64,000 bases of DNA from CAYVQZ01 sp964453435 (GTDB taxonomy: Bacteria > Abyssobacteria > SURF-5): contig CAYVQZ010000006.1 in the NCBI GenBank assembly GCA_964453435.1, forward strand, positions 1 through 64,000, read 5' to 3'. The notes beneath the pieces were generated by a model. The model was not told where the DNA came from and made no database searches. It was given only the letters and a program-made list of their open reading frames with translations. Position numbers and translations under genes: made by a program. Below are positions 7,607 to 16,133 of the stretch, piece by piece (the stretch's first letter is position 1; the number at the start of each line of letters is the position of its first letter).

Positions 7607-7946
7607 GAGAGTGTCCCATGATTCGTGGCGAAGGTTGTTTGCTTTGGGGACAGTGAGTGTGTCTCACGATTCGGGATACCCTGCTTTGGGGGCAGTCCGC
7701 CAATCTATCCCGCGAATGCGCGGGACTTCGCTCCGCTCAGCGAAGGAATAACCGGATTCCCCGGTTGACCCGGGGAATGAGAGAGCGAAAGATTCCGTAA
7801 TTGGGTACAGCCCCCTGCGGTTCGCTTTCGCGGACTTTCATAATTATCGGACAGATTCACAGCCCCCAAAGCTTATTGTTTGATAAAATGTGCAACCGTG
7901 AGACAGTTTCACAGTTCCCTGCGCTTGGTAATCGTGGGACGGATTC
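7607..7946. mobile_element. Russian-doll compound of miniature inverted-repeat elements
   Basis: The outer ends are GAGAGTGTCCCATGATT (7607-7623) and AATCGTGGGACGGATTC (7930-7946), inverted repeats matching at 12 of 17 positions, flanked by TCATT and CCATT (a 5-bp duplication with one mismatch). Inside is a second element, 7655-7910, with ends GAGTGTGTCTCACGATT and AACCGTGAGACAGTTTC. It is flanked by perfect ACAGT copies (7650-7654 and 7911-7915). The centre holds a type-B 'CCAATCTA...GTAATTGG' element carrying the hairpin core 7708-7747. No coding capacity. Confidence 0.7.
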
Positions 7947-8014
7947 CATTGGGTCCATATCGAGCAATGCGCGCGAGCCGATCTTTTTCCTGAAATTAAA
8001 GAGGGAGGGCGATA

Positions 8015-8524
8015 ATGCCGAAAGATGAGCGTTTAGTCAGAATCTTCGAATATGCGCTGAATCAAGAACAGACGGGAATAAGCTTTTTCGAAGCCTCGTT
8101 GAGTCGCATGGGAATGGGGGCGGCTGTCAGCGCTTTCGAAACACTCATTGGCGAAGAGAAGAAACATATCGAATTCATCAGCTCGATTCTGAGGAGTCTC
8201 GAAAACGAGGTTGAACCAGACCTTTCCGAATTGAAAAACGTTGTCATGGAACCCACCAATTATTTCGACGAACGGGCGAAATCGGAGTTTTTGGAGCGAT
8301 GCGTGACCGAATCAATGGTCCCCGACGTCACCGTGTTCAACACCGCGTGGTTGATTGAGCGGGACCTGAGCGAGTTCTATGAGAACATGGCCGAACGAAC
8401 CGAAGGCGCGCCTCGGGAAGCCTTGCAGATGCTGGCTCGTTGGGAGAGAACGCACGAGGAATTTTTCAGGCAATTTCGTGATGCGCTGGCGGATACTTAT
8501 TCCAAGCTGCCGTGGGGCGGATAA
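8015..8524 (+). CDS. Ferritin-like / rubrerythrin-type diiron protein
   Basis: A 169-residue all-helical protein of the ferritin-like superfamily. Iron-ligand patterns are spaced as in a four-helix bundle: E in FEYALNQEQTG and E in FFEASL (helix 1), EEKKHIEF (ExxH, helix 2), ERDLSEFYENMAE (helix 3) and ERTHEEFF (ExxH, helix 4). There is no C-terminal rubredoxin domain, so it is an erythrin-type diiron protein, probably in peroxide or iron handling. The ATG at 8015 has a strong site, AGGGAGGG, 7 bases upstream. It stands alone downstream of the repeat cluster. Confidence 0.8.
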   Translation: MPKDERLVRIFEYALNQEQTGISFFEASLSRMGMGAAVSAFETLIGEEKKHIEFISSILRSLENEVEPDLSELKNVVMEPTNYFDERAKSEFLERCVTESMVPDVTVFNTAWLIERDLSEFYENMAERTEGAPREALQMLARWERTHEEFFRQFRDALADTYSKLPWGG

Positions 8525-8585
8525 GAGGAATCGGGCAGCGTAAAGGGTCGGGCAACCAGCAGTGTTCCTTTTTCGGGTGGCGACT

Positions 8586-9905
8586 TCACGGAGCCGTGCC
8601 GCCCCAGGCGCAGATGCGACTTACCGCCGATTTGGCGCTTAAGATCGCCGCTTCCATGCTGCTGCCGCCAAAGACACTGCTTACGAAGGAGACGCCTTTC
8701 AGTTTGTCCGCTCGCTCCAGAAACTCAATCACACGTCGATACGCTCCGACCGGATATCGGGCCACGCCGTAGGGATGCCGGAAAACTCGCGCCTCTTCTA
8801 TAAGATTTGAGAATCCCGGAATCATCATTTCGATATCCGCCCTGGCATTGGTTATAATCGTCTCGTCTGACTGGCCGATAAGGTCGAGAGTTTTCGGGTG
8901 GCCCGCCCACCCCGTCACCACGCTTTTGCCGCTGCGATTCATCTCCGGCGCTTTCGCGGATTCATCAACAGCGAACATGAACGTCCTTCTGAGTCCGGGA
9001 TCGCTGAAATAGCACCAGACGTCTTTTTGCAGAGGTCGGTCGAGGAAGAATATCGGCATCGGAAACGGCGAGTAGATAACTTCATCGAAGAACCGTTTTT
9101 GTTCATCGAGTTCTTGCGGCATGATACGCGCGGCGGAAGGGGGCGGAACCGCCACCACAACATGGCCCGCCCCTTTGATTGAGCCGTCCGCCTGCATCTC
9201 GACGCCGACCACCCTGCCATTCTCGACTACGAGTTTTCGGACGGGAGATTCGTATCGAACCGTGAGAGATTTCGCCAGTTCCTCGGGCAAGGAGGCGACG
9301 CCACGGCTCAAGTAGAGGAGTCTCGTAAATATGGTTATCCGGAACCGGTGGATGTAGTGATACAGGCTCATCCACTCGGGCAGGCCCATATTGTCGGCCA
9401 TGCTGACGAGGGTCACCAGAAAATCGTTCAGCTTCTTATCCGAAGGTCCCCTGTAGAGGTCGGCAGCCTCGAACCCGTCGTATTCCGGGATATCCCGCGT
9501 GATTTGGTAGAGGGGGAAGCTACGACCAAGCAGCACGTAGTTAAGGATAAACCAATAGAGCTTGAGGTTGCCGCTGAATCCCAGCATTTTCATGTAAGGC
9601 ACCCGTGGATTGTAGAGGAGCGTGGAACCGCCGGCGAACGAGAAGCGCACCTTTCCGGTGATTGGCCTGCGCGTGTTCTCGAGATTCATGGCTCGCATCA
9701 ACTCGAACGCATGGTGGTAATTCGAGTGATAGAACTGCGCGCCGACATCGACAAGGTCGCCATTGCGCTCGATTGTGGCCATGCGTCCACCGGGTCGGTC
9801 GGACGCCTCGAGGATTTCGACGTCGTATCCTCTCTCGCGAACCCAGTATGCCGCGGCGAGACCACCGATGCCGGCGCCGATTACGAGGATTTTTCTTTTT
9901 TTCAC
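8586..9905 (-). CDS. FAD-dependent amine oxidase / protoporphyrinogen-oxidase-like protein
   Basis: A 439-residue flavoprotein. The N-terminus has the dinucleotide motif VIGAGIGGLAAAYWVRERG, followed by EILEASDRPGGRMAT (GR motif) and GAQFYH, as in the flavin-containing amine oxidase superfamily (protoporphyrinogen oxidase, phytoene desaturase-like). The C-terminal GD-box region reads VSSVFGGSSMEAAILSAKSA in place of the usual 'GD...G.S.egAi.SG'. The start is GTG at 9905, with GGGGTGG close upstream. It is the last gene of the leftward flavoprotein array, 46 bp after the DAO-family gene. Substrate not predictable. Confidence 0.8.
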   Translation of the reverse strand: MKKRKILVIGAGIGGLAAAYWVRERGYDVEILEASDRPGGRMATIERNGDLVDVGAQFYHSNYHHAFELMRAMNLENTRRPITGKVRFSFAGGSTLLYNPRVPYMKMLGFSGNLKLYWFILNYVLLGRSFPLYQITRDIPEYDGFEAADLYRGPSDKKLNDFLVTLVSMADNMGLPEWMSLYHYIHRFRITIFTRLLYLSRGVASLPEELAKSLTVRYESPVRKLVVENGRVVGVEMQADGSIKGAGHVVVAVPPPSAARIMPQELDEQKRFFDEVIYSPFPMPIFFLDRPLQKDVWCYFSDPGLRRTFMFAVDESAKAPEMNRSGKSVVTGWAGHPKTLDLIGQSDETIITNARADIEMMIPGFSNLIEEARVFRHPYGVARYPVGAYRRVIEFLERADKLKGVSFVSSVFGGSSMEAAILSAKSAVSRICAWGGTAP

Positions 9906-9951
9906 GCGCCACCCCGAGAAATATCGAACATCTCGATGTTGCCCGCCTGCT

Positions 9952-11259
9952 TTAGTCCACCAACCAATCCTGCAGCTTAAAGAGCATCTTCACGCTATTG
10001 CATGCGAGATATGTGGCTGTTGGCGACGGCACGCCAATTTTCTCCTTATTGATGAGCATATGGCTGGTGAGGTCGGACTGCTCGTCTGCCATGAGGGCCG
10101 CAATCATCTTGCCTGCAAGCTGGGTGAACGCGACGCCGTGGCCGTTGTAGCCGAGAGAGTAATATACGTTGCCGCATTTTCCGGCGCGCCCCACCGAGGG
10201 AAGAAAGTCGAGCGTTATCCCGATGCGTCCTCCCCATCCATGTGTCATTTTGATTCCATGAAGGGCGGGAAAGAGCTTTGTCATTACTTTGTAATGGCTG
10301 TTGTACCCTTTTGGACGATAACTGAAATCGCGGTCCAGGTTTCGGAAATATAACGCATTATTGTCTATGAAAAGGATACGGTTGTCGGCCGTCAGTCGCA
10401 ACACCCAGAAGAGGTGTTTCTTGTTGAACACCGTACAGCATCCGGGCCAGTTCATTCGCTCGAGTTGTTCATCCGTCAATGGCTCGGTCGCAATGTTGTA
10501 GACATAGAAAGGCATCACCCTATACTTGAGAATCCCGAGAGGGTTCGCATACGCATTTGTTGCCACGACCACGTTTCGCGCCCACACCTCGGCCTCGGGA
10601 GTGTACAGCGTGACAACCGGCCCGGGTGTCACATGGACGCAGCGAGAGTGTTCGTAGACCTCTACGCCGAGCGATTCAACAACTTTTCCCATTCCCCGAA
10701 CAAACCTGGCGGGATTCAATGTAGCTTGCGCCGAGAAGTACAGGCCTGCCGAGACATCCAGGGCGCCGAAATGGCCGCGCGCTTTGTCCCGGTCGAGCCA
10801 CATGGCGCCTGCGCCGACCTCGTCGCATGACTTGGCTTCGAGTTCGAGCCGCCTCATTTGCTTGTCGTTCTCTGCAATAAGCAAAAGCCCCGTTCTCTTG
10901 TAATCGCAGTCGATGGCGTGTTCGGTAATCAGCGATTCCGCCAGGAAGAAGGATTGAGAAGATAGTTTCTGGAGCGCCGCCACCTTCTCCGTTCCGTACA
11001 TCTTATGCAGCCGATGGAGGCTATGTCCCAATGTGCCGCCCGATATTCCGGTGTTTCGGCCCGACGACCCGAATCCTACGAACTCGCTTTCGAGCACCAC
11101 AACTCTTTTTTCGGGGAAACGCTTTTTGATGAAGTATGCGCTTGCCAAGCCGGTAAACCCGCCCCCGAGAATGGCGACATCGGTTTCATGGGCGCCCCGA
11201 AGCGATGGCCTTGTTTCGATTGGCATGTCGAGCCAAAGGTTATCTTTTGCTGTTCTCAC
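9952..11259 (-). CDS. DAO-family FAD-dependent oxidoreductase (PuuB-like)
   Basis: A 435-residue flavoprotein of the D-amino-acid-oxidase (DAO) family, nearest in layout to gamma-glutamylputrescine or glycine oxidases. It has AILGGGFTGLASAYFIKKRF (FAD Rossmann) near residue 30, then VVLESEFVGFGSSGRNTGI, a typical DAO substrate-domain turn, and a C-terminal YYSLGYNGHGVAFT that closes the FAD site. I chose GTG at 11259 because GCGAGGTG lies just upstream; upstream in-frame sequence is not protein-like, and ATG 11226 is an alternative. It has its own candidate promoter (11381-11409) and belongs to the leftward flavoprotein series. Confidence 0.8.
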   Translation of the reverse strand: MRTAKDNLWLDMPIETRPSLRGAHETDVAILGGGFTGLASAYFIKKRFPEKRVVVLESEFVGFGSSGRNTGISGGTLGHSLHRLHKMYGTEKVAALQKLSSQSFFLAESLITEHAIDCDYKRTGLLLIAENDKQMRRLELEAKSCDEVGAGAMWLDRDKARGHFGALDVSAGLYFSAQATLNPARFVRGMGKVVESLGVEVYEHSRCVHVTPGPVVTLYTPEAEVWARNVVVATNAYANPLGILKYRVMPFYVYNIATEPLTDEQLERMNWPGCCTVFNKKHLFWVLRLTADNRILFIDNNALYFRNLDRDFSYRPKGYNSHYKVMTKLFPALHGIKMTHGWGGRIGITLDFLPSVGRAGKCGNVYYSLGYNGHGVAFTQLAGKMIAALMADEQSDLTSHMLINKEKIGVPSPTATYLACNSVKMLFKLQDWLVD

Positions 11260-11380
11260 ATTACACCTCGCAAATCCGCTGATTAGTCCGATGCATGAAG
11301 ATTTCCCGGAAAAGTTCCAAAACCTCAAACAAGGAGAGAAAGCGTATGTATACAAAAACAGGCAGGGCAAGACCAGCGAT

Positions 11381-11409
11381 ATTGTACACTATACGGGGAA
11401 ATATTGAAA
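11381..11409 (-). promoter_or_regulatory. Candidate sigma70-type promoter for the DAO-family gene
   Basis: Reading leftward, TTTCAA (11409-11404) and TACAAT (11386-11381) are separated by 17 bases. The start codon follows about 120 bases further on, in a 335-bp spacer that otherwise holds only the terminator-like hairpin. Confidence 0.35.
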
Positions 11410-11450
11410 GCGTGAGACCGCCCGTTAGCCGATCGCTCCTTTATGAGGGT

Positions 11451-11480
11451 AATAAAAACGGCTTCGGCGCTGCGCCGCCG
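11451..11480 (-). terminator. Candidate intrinsic terminator after the VAO-type flavoprotein gene
   Basis: On the minus strand a GC hairpin (CGGCGGCGCAGCGCCG, then AAGCCG) runs directly into TTTTTATT, about 115 bases after the stop of the gene at 11595. Together with the promoter candidate further on, it suggests a transcription break inside the array. Confidence 0.35.
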
Positions 11481-11594
11481 GGTCGGGTTTTCTTGTCGCG
11501 CTTGTTTGCGAACAATGCTTCATCCGGCGGTCCGGCAAAGCTTTCGTTCGCCAAATGCGGGACCGAGCCGCCGGCGTTGTCGGGCATATCCAAT

Positions 11595-13211
11595 TCATGA
11601 ACCGGCGCTGCCCGGTTTCTCCTTTGCCTCTATGTAGTTGCAGGAGTCGGATGCGTCGTTCGGGTCGAACGCCCGCTTGAACTTCCGCTGCCACACACGA
11701 TAATCGCTGTTCATATGCGGAGCGATGGTGTCGTGAGCGGAGAGCCCCTTTGAGCGGGCCGCTTTTATCTGGCTGAGGAAGGGGATCACCATCTTTTTTT
11801 CGGTAAGCGAACGGTTGGTCTCTTCCGTCAATTCGACCAGGGTTTTCATCGAGTCGGCGACGGAGGGGTCGAAGAGCGTTTCGTTCTCGAAATATTCCAT
11901 ATGGCCGTGGTCGATGACCAGCGGTCCCCAGCCGCCTTCACCCATATCGTCGCCCAGCATGCCTGATTCCACATACCGGCGCTTGATTTCCTCAGAGTCA
12001 TTCATGGCTTTCACGAGCGTCCCACGAGTTCCGAAGAAGCCGCACAATATGGGACTGAACGAACCCGTCGGCGAGAAGACCCCCCTCGCGGGAACGCTTC
12101 CGCCTTTTACCAGAAGCAGGGTTACGATATCGCGGAAGTTGGGTTGCTCGAGCATTTCGAATTTTTTCCCGTTCGTCTGTTCGAGAATCTTATCGAGCGT
12201 CTTTGTTTGGTATTCCAGTTCATTCGGGCTGTTGGCAACCAGCAGAACCGTAAAGATATGCTTTGGGATATTCGGGAGGAGGTTCTCGCGCATTTCCGCT
12301 GACTGCAGGTTGTCGGCCCCGAGTCCGAGCGTGAGCAGCCCTCGCTCGAGCAATCCTACGGCGTATGCGACTTCCGCTTCTCCCACTTTTGCAACGGCTT
12401 CCTCGAAATCCACACGGTTCTCGAAATACGGCCCCACGAGCCGGATATTTTCCGGATAATCGATTAACCGCTCTTCCATGGTTACGATGTTTTCGCTCGG
12501 GAGTTCCGGCGGGCCTCCCCACTGGTAGAGTCGCACGGCGCATTTTGTGAACACGCCCAAGCCTCCGAGCGCCCCAAACGCGCCTCTCATGACACCCCGC
12601 AACGACGGGCCGGGACCGTCGCCGGATATCCATCCACCGCCGGAACCGAGGGAGCCGAGTCTCAGGATTTCGCCGTCAGGCAACACCCATTCGACACCGA
12701 GCACGTTCCGTTCGTTGTACCCCATCGACACGTTGTTATTTGCCACTCCCATAACCGAGGTGCAATTGGCCAAAGCCGACGCGCAGCTCCCCGCGCCGAT
12801 TGTCACGCAGTTGAGGCCTTTTCGCATCGCCTCGACCTGCAGTTGCGCCCAGATGACGTAGGGTTCCACAACGGCGTACATATCCTTTTCGTTGATTTCA
12901 ATGAGTCGGTTCATTCTGCGCAGGTCAAGCTGGACCACACCATCGCAGCCCGGGCTCGCATACAGCCCCCACCCCGTCGAGTGCGCCTTGAATTTCAAGC
13001 CAAACCGGTTGCACGCCTTGACAATCGCCTGCACTTCCTCGGTGCAGGACGGCAACGCCACGCACGCGGGCCGAAACAGACCGAACCGGGTTGAATCGCC
13101 GGTCATCTCCCCCATCCACTGATAGGTGTAGGCGTCCAGAAGGCCAGGGTCACGGGAAATGTTGTCCGAGCCAACGATGCTTTGCAACAACGTGTACGCG
13201 TCGTCTTTCAT
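11595..13211 (-). CDS. VAO/PCMH-type FAD-binding oxidoreductase (tandem duplicate, downstream copy)
   Basis: A 538-residue flavoprotein of the vanillyl-alcohol oxidase / p-cresol methylhydroxylase fold. The PCMH-type FAD domain spans about residues 55-270: FRPACVALPSCTEEVQAIVK, GAGSCASALANCTSVMG, and LRLGSLGSGGGWISGDGPGP. A substrate-cap domain follows. The C-terminal DPNDASDSCNYIEA is shared with its upstream neighbour. The two proteins align end to end with roughly three quarters of residues identical by eye, so this is a recent tandem duplication. The start is ATG 13211, preceded by GGAGGCGAG; the upstream in-frame extension is the neighbour's 3' end. An aromatic or alcohol substrate is plausible. 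Confidence 0.85.
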   Translation of the reverse strand: MKDDAYTLLQSIVGSDNISRDPGLLDAYTYQWMGEMTGDSTRFGLFRPACVALPSCTEEVQAIVKACNRFGLKFKAHSTGWGLYASPGCDGVVQLDLRRMNRLIEINEKDMYAVVEPYVIWAQLQVEAMRKGLNCVTIGAGSCASALANCTSVMGVANNNVSMGYNERNVLGVEWVLPDGEILRLGSLGSGGGWISGDGPGPSLRGVMRGAFGALGGLGVFTKCAVRLYQWGGPPELPSENIVTMEERLIDYPENIRLVGPYFENRVDFEEAVAKVGEAEVAYAVGLLERGLLTLGLGADNLQSAEMRENLLPNIPKHIFTVLLVANSPNELEYQTKTLDKILEQTNGKKFEMLEQPNFRDIVTLLLVKGGSVPARGVFSPTGSFSPILCGFFGTRGTLVKAMNDSEEIKRRYVESGMLGDDMGEGGWGPLVIDHGHMEYFENETLFDPSVADSMKTLVELTEETNRSLTEKKMVIPFLSQIKAARSKGLSAHDTIAPHMNSDYRVWQRKFKRAFDPNDASDSCNYIEAKEKPGSAGS

Positions 13212-13242
13212 TGTGACTCGCCTCCAGTCGGGTGTCACCTGT

Positions 13243-14844
13243 TCATTCGGTTTCCTTCGCCTCGATGTAGTTACATGAATCGGCGGCGTCGTTCGGGTCA
13301 AACGCCTGCTTGAACTGTCTCTGCCAGATTCGGTAGTCACTGTTCATATGCACGGCGATAGAATCGTGGACCGCCATGCCCTGCGCGCGGGCCGCCTTCA
13401 CTTGGCTCGCAAACGGAATCATGAGCTTTTTATCGGCCAGGGACTGGTTCGTCTCCATGGTGAGGCGAATGAGCGCAAATGTCGATTCCGGCACCGCCGG
13501 GTCGAAGAAAGTCTCGTTCTCGAAGTATTCCATGTGGCCATGGTCAATGAGCAGCGGGCTCCAGCCACCCTCTCCCATGTCGTCACCCAGCAGGCCCGAC
13601 TCGACGTATTTCTGTTTGATTTCCTCGGCGTCCTGCATCGCCTTTGCCAGTGTCCTTCGGGTGCCGAAATACCCGCAGAGGATTGGATTGAAGGCGCCTG
13701 TCGGCGAGAACACGGCCTTTGCCGGGACGCTTCCGCCCTTGACAAGGAACAAGGTGAGTACGTCCCTCAGGCCGGATTCCTCGAACATTTCGAATCTTTT
13801 CCCGTTTGTTTGTTCGAGGATTTGGCCCAGAACTTTCTCCTGGTATGCCAGTTCTTCGAGGCTGTTTCCGACCAGCAGGAGACTGAACATATATTTTGGA
13901 ATGCCGTGGATGAGGTTTCCCCGCATCTCAGCCGATTGCAGATTGTCCGCCCCAAGCCCCATCGTCATCAGGCCTCGTTCCAGGAGCCCGATCGAATATG
14001 CGATTTCGGCCTCGCCCAACTTACCCAGCGCATCATCGAAGTCCTCCCGTGTTTCGAAATACGGGGCAACCAGTTTCACGTTTTCGGGATACTCAGTCAG
14101 GCGCTCATCGATACTCACGATGTTCTCACTCGGCAATTCGGGCGGGCCTCCCCAGTGATACAGCCGAACCGCGCATCTTGTGAAGACACCGAGGCCGCCG
14201 AGCGCTCCGAATGCGCCGCGCATGACTCCTCGCAGGGAAGGCCCCGGCCCGTCGCCGGAAATCCATCCGTTTCCGGAGCCGAGGGAGCCCAGCCGCAGCA
14301 CCTCACCGTCCGGGAGCACCCATTCGACACCGAGCACGTTCCGCTCATTATATCCCATTGAAACGTTGGTGTTGGCGGTTCCCATCAACGAAGTACAGTT
14401 TGCAAGCGCCGACGTGCAGCTTCCCGCTCCGATTGTCACACAGTTAAGGCCTTTTCGCATTGCCTCCACTTGAATCTGCGCCCAAATCACATAGGGTTCG
14501 ACAACCGCATACATGTCCTTCTCGTTCAGTTCGATGAGGCGGTTCATTCTCCTCAGGTCGATCTGAACGACCCCTTCGCGTCCCGGGTTGGCGTACAGAC
14601 CCCATCCTGTCGAGTGGGCCTTGAACTTCAGGCCGTGCCGGTTGCATGCTTTTACAACGGCCTGGACCTCCTCCGTAGAGGACGGCAACACGACGCAGGC
14701 AGGCCGGAACGGTCCGAAGCGGGTGTGATCGCCAATCATCTCTCCCAACCATTGATAGCAATAAGAATCGAGCACTCCCGGGTCTCGGGACACGTTTTCC
14801 GGTCCGAGGATGCTCTCGAACATTCTATAGGCTTCGTCACGCAT
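13243..14844 (-). CDS. VAO/PCMH-type FAD-binding oxidoreductase (tandem duplicate, upstream copy)
   Basis: A 533-residue paralogue of the next gene downstream, with the same order of motifs: FRPACVVLPSSTEEVQAVVK, GAGSCTSALANCTSLMG, LRLGSLGSGNGWISGDGPGP and the C-terminal DPNDAADSCNYIEA. The ATG at 14844 lies only two bases after the stop of the Fe-S protein and has GCGGAGAA before it, so translation is coupled. Proteins of this fold oxidise phenolic or alcohol substrates by hydride transfer to FAD. The neighbouring Fe-S protein and ETF suggest electrons leave through those carriers rather than to oxygen. Confidence 0.85.
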   Translation of the reverse strand: MRDEAYRMFESILGPENVSRDPGVLDSYCYQWLGEMIGDHTRFGPFRPACVVLPSSTEEVQAVVKACNRHGLKFKAHSTGWGLYANPGREGVVQIDLRRMNRLIELNEKDMYAVVEPYVIWAQIQVEAMRKGLNCVTIGAGSCTSALANCTSLMGTANTNVSMGYNERNVLGVEWVLPDGEVLRLGSLGSGNGWISGDGPGPSLRGVMRGAFGALGGLGVFTRCAVRLYHWGGPPELPSENIVSIDERLTEYPENVKLVAPYFETREDFDDALGKLGEAEIAYSIGLLERGLMTMGLGADNLQSAEMRGNLIHGIPKYMFSLLLVGNSLEELAYQEKVLGQILEQTNGKRFEMFEESGLRDVLTLFLVKGGSVPAKAVFSPTGAFNPILCGYFGTRRTLAKAMQDAEEIKQKYVESGLLGDDMGEGGWSPLLIDHGHMEYFENETFFDPAVPESTFALIRLTMETNQSLADKKLMIPFASQVKAARAQGMAVHDSIAVHMNSDYRIWQRQFKQAFDPNDAADSCNYIEAKETE

Positions 14845-14846
14845 CT

Positions 14847-16121
14847 CTATTCTCCGCTTAAAAGCTCGGTTATGTCGAAAACCTTGAAATCGTCGCCTGT
14901 CCGCGCAATCGCGTCCTTGAAGTTCCGCTCGCACCACCCGCACGTGGTCACAAGAGCTTCGGCTCCGACCGCCTTGGCTTCCGCTATCCGCTCCAGCGCG
15001 GTCCATTCGGAAAAATCTTCGAACGCTTCTCTGACTCCGCCGCCGGCGCCGCAGCACCAACTGTATTCGCGAATTCGTTCCATTTCGACAAGCTTGATGC
15101 CGGGGATGCTTCGTAGCACCTCTCTCGGGGGTTCGTAAACGCCGCCGGTTCCTCGCCGGATTTGTTTCGGCGGGTCGGGAATATTGAGTTGGCCCCATAC
15201 CTTCTTCCATTCGCCATTCCATGGGATGTAGGTTTCGCCGAGGCGTCCCAGATGGCACGGGTCATGGTAGGTGACGCGCAACGAGCCTTGTCCCGCTGGT
15301 TTCAGTTTTCCTTCTTTTATGAGTTGGGCGAAATATTCGGTCGTGTGCAGAATCTCGACGTCAAGCTCCTTTCGGATCATTGGATAAAACTGCTTGAACG
15401 CGCTGTAACAATCGGCGCACGGAGTAACAAGCTTGCTGGCGCCCGCAGCCTTCAGCCGTGAGACAATGTCGTCGGCGTAATTCTCCATCTGTCCCCGATA
15501 TCCGACATCAAACGCCCTCCCGCCACAGCACGCTTCCTCTTTGCCGGCTATACCCACATCCACTCCCGCGCGAACAAGAAGGCCGGCGGCCGAGCGGGCT
15601 ACATTGCGAAGGTCCTTGTCATAACTGAACCGGCAGCCGGCATGAAATACGACGTCGGCCTTCTCGCTGTTAATGTTTTTCAGGGGTAATCCCTCGGCCC
15701 AATCACCGCGTTGCGACTTCGGCTCTCCAAACGGATTGTCCTCTTTGCGCATGCCCTCGATCATCATCATGTGTTCGGGCAGAATCTCGCCGTCCTCGAC
15801 GCACTTGATTCTCAATTCGCGCGCGATCTCAAGCGGTTCGCAGATTTCACCGATCAAATGGCAGGCGACCTGACACGAGCCGCACAACTGACACCGATAA
15901 ATGGTATCCAACACTTCCTCAGAAATCTCGCTTCGCCCGAGGAAAAGCGAGTAAGCAATGGCGACCCTGCCGCCACCCGCATAGGAGTGGAAGTTATACC
16001 TCGATATCGCCGGGCAGTTTGCCGAGAACCGCTTCGTCTGAATCTTGTTAAACGGTATCCACTTGCAGTGCGAACAACGGATACAATAGTTCATCGATTT
16101 TTCGTAATCTTGCAGAGCCAT
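14847..16121 (-). CDS. CCG-domain (heterodisulfide-reductase-like) Fe-S electron carrier
   Basis: A 424-residue Fe-S protein of the GlcF/HdrD/DUF224 type. The N-terminal region has CIRCSHCKWIPF and CQLCGSCQVACH (residues ~13-20 and ~76-87), giving ferredoxin-like cluster ligands. Two cysteine-rich CCG domains follow: CCGG near residue 200 with CADC near 236, and SWCCGAGGG near 358 with CGWCE near 397. Such proteins accept electrons from flavoproteins and deliver them to quinone or a partner reductase. It lies between a GlcD-like flavoprotein (12 bp upstream) and a VAO-type flavoprotein (2 bp downstream), so it is probably the shared electron acceptor. The ATG at 16121 has AGGAGA upstream. Confidence 0.88.
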   Translation of the reverse strand: MALQDYEKSMNYCIRCSHCKWIPFNKIQTKRFSANCPAISRYNFHSYAGGGRVAIAYSLFLGRSEISEEVLDTIYRCQLCGSCQVACHLIGEICEPLEIARELRIKCVEDGEILPEHMMMIEGMRKEDNPFGEPKSQRGDWAEGLPLKNINSEKADVVFHAGCRFSYDKDLRNVARSAAGLLVRAGVDVGIAGKEEACCGGRAFDVGYRGQMENYADDIVSRLKAAGASKLVTPCADCYSAFKQFYPMIRKELDVEILHTTEYFAQLIKEGKLKPAGQGSLRVTYHDPCHLGRLGETYIPWNGEWKKVWGQLNIPDPPKQIRRGTGGVYEPPREVLRSIPGIKLVEMERIREYSWCCGAGGGVREAFEDFSEWTALERIAEAKAVGAEALVTTCGWCERNFKDAIARTGDDFKVFDITELLSGE

Positions 16122-16133
16122 GACTCGAATCTC

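Larger units (their letters stand above)
7020..8014. other. Nearly 1 kb of layered repeats, no gene
   Basis: Divergent spacer between the cNMP-binding protein and the ferritin-like gene. It contains the second copy of the paired 'ggaatgac' repeats, split by an inserted element (7190-7530), and the best-preserved nested-element compound (7607-7946). Frames such as 7102-7605 on the minus strand translate the repeats and are not genes. Confidence 0.7.

Noticed and set aside
13348..14361. 337-codon plus-strand frame antisense to the VAO-type gene
   Set aside because: A shadow of a GC-rich gene on the other strand; no recognisable domain, while the minus strand encodes a conserved flavoprotein.
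14845..15258. N-terminal extension of the upstream VAO-type protein to 671 residues
   Set aside because: The extension is arginine-rich, antisense-like and overlaps the Fe-S protein in another frame; ATG 14844 has a ribosome-binding site and matches the paralogue's start.
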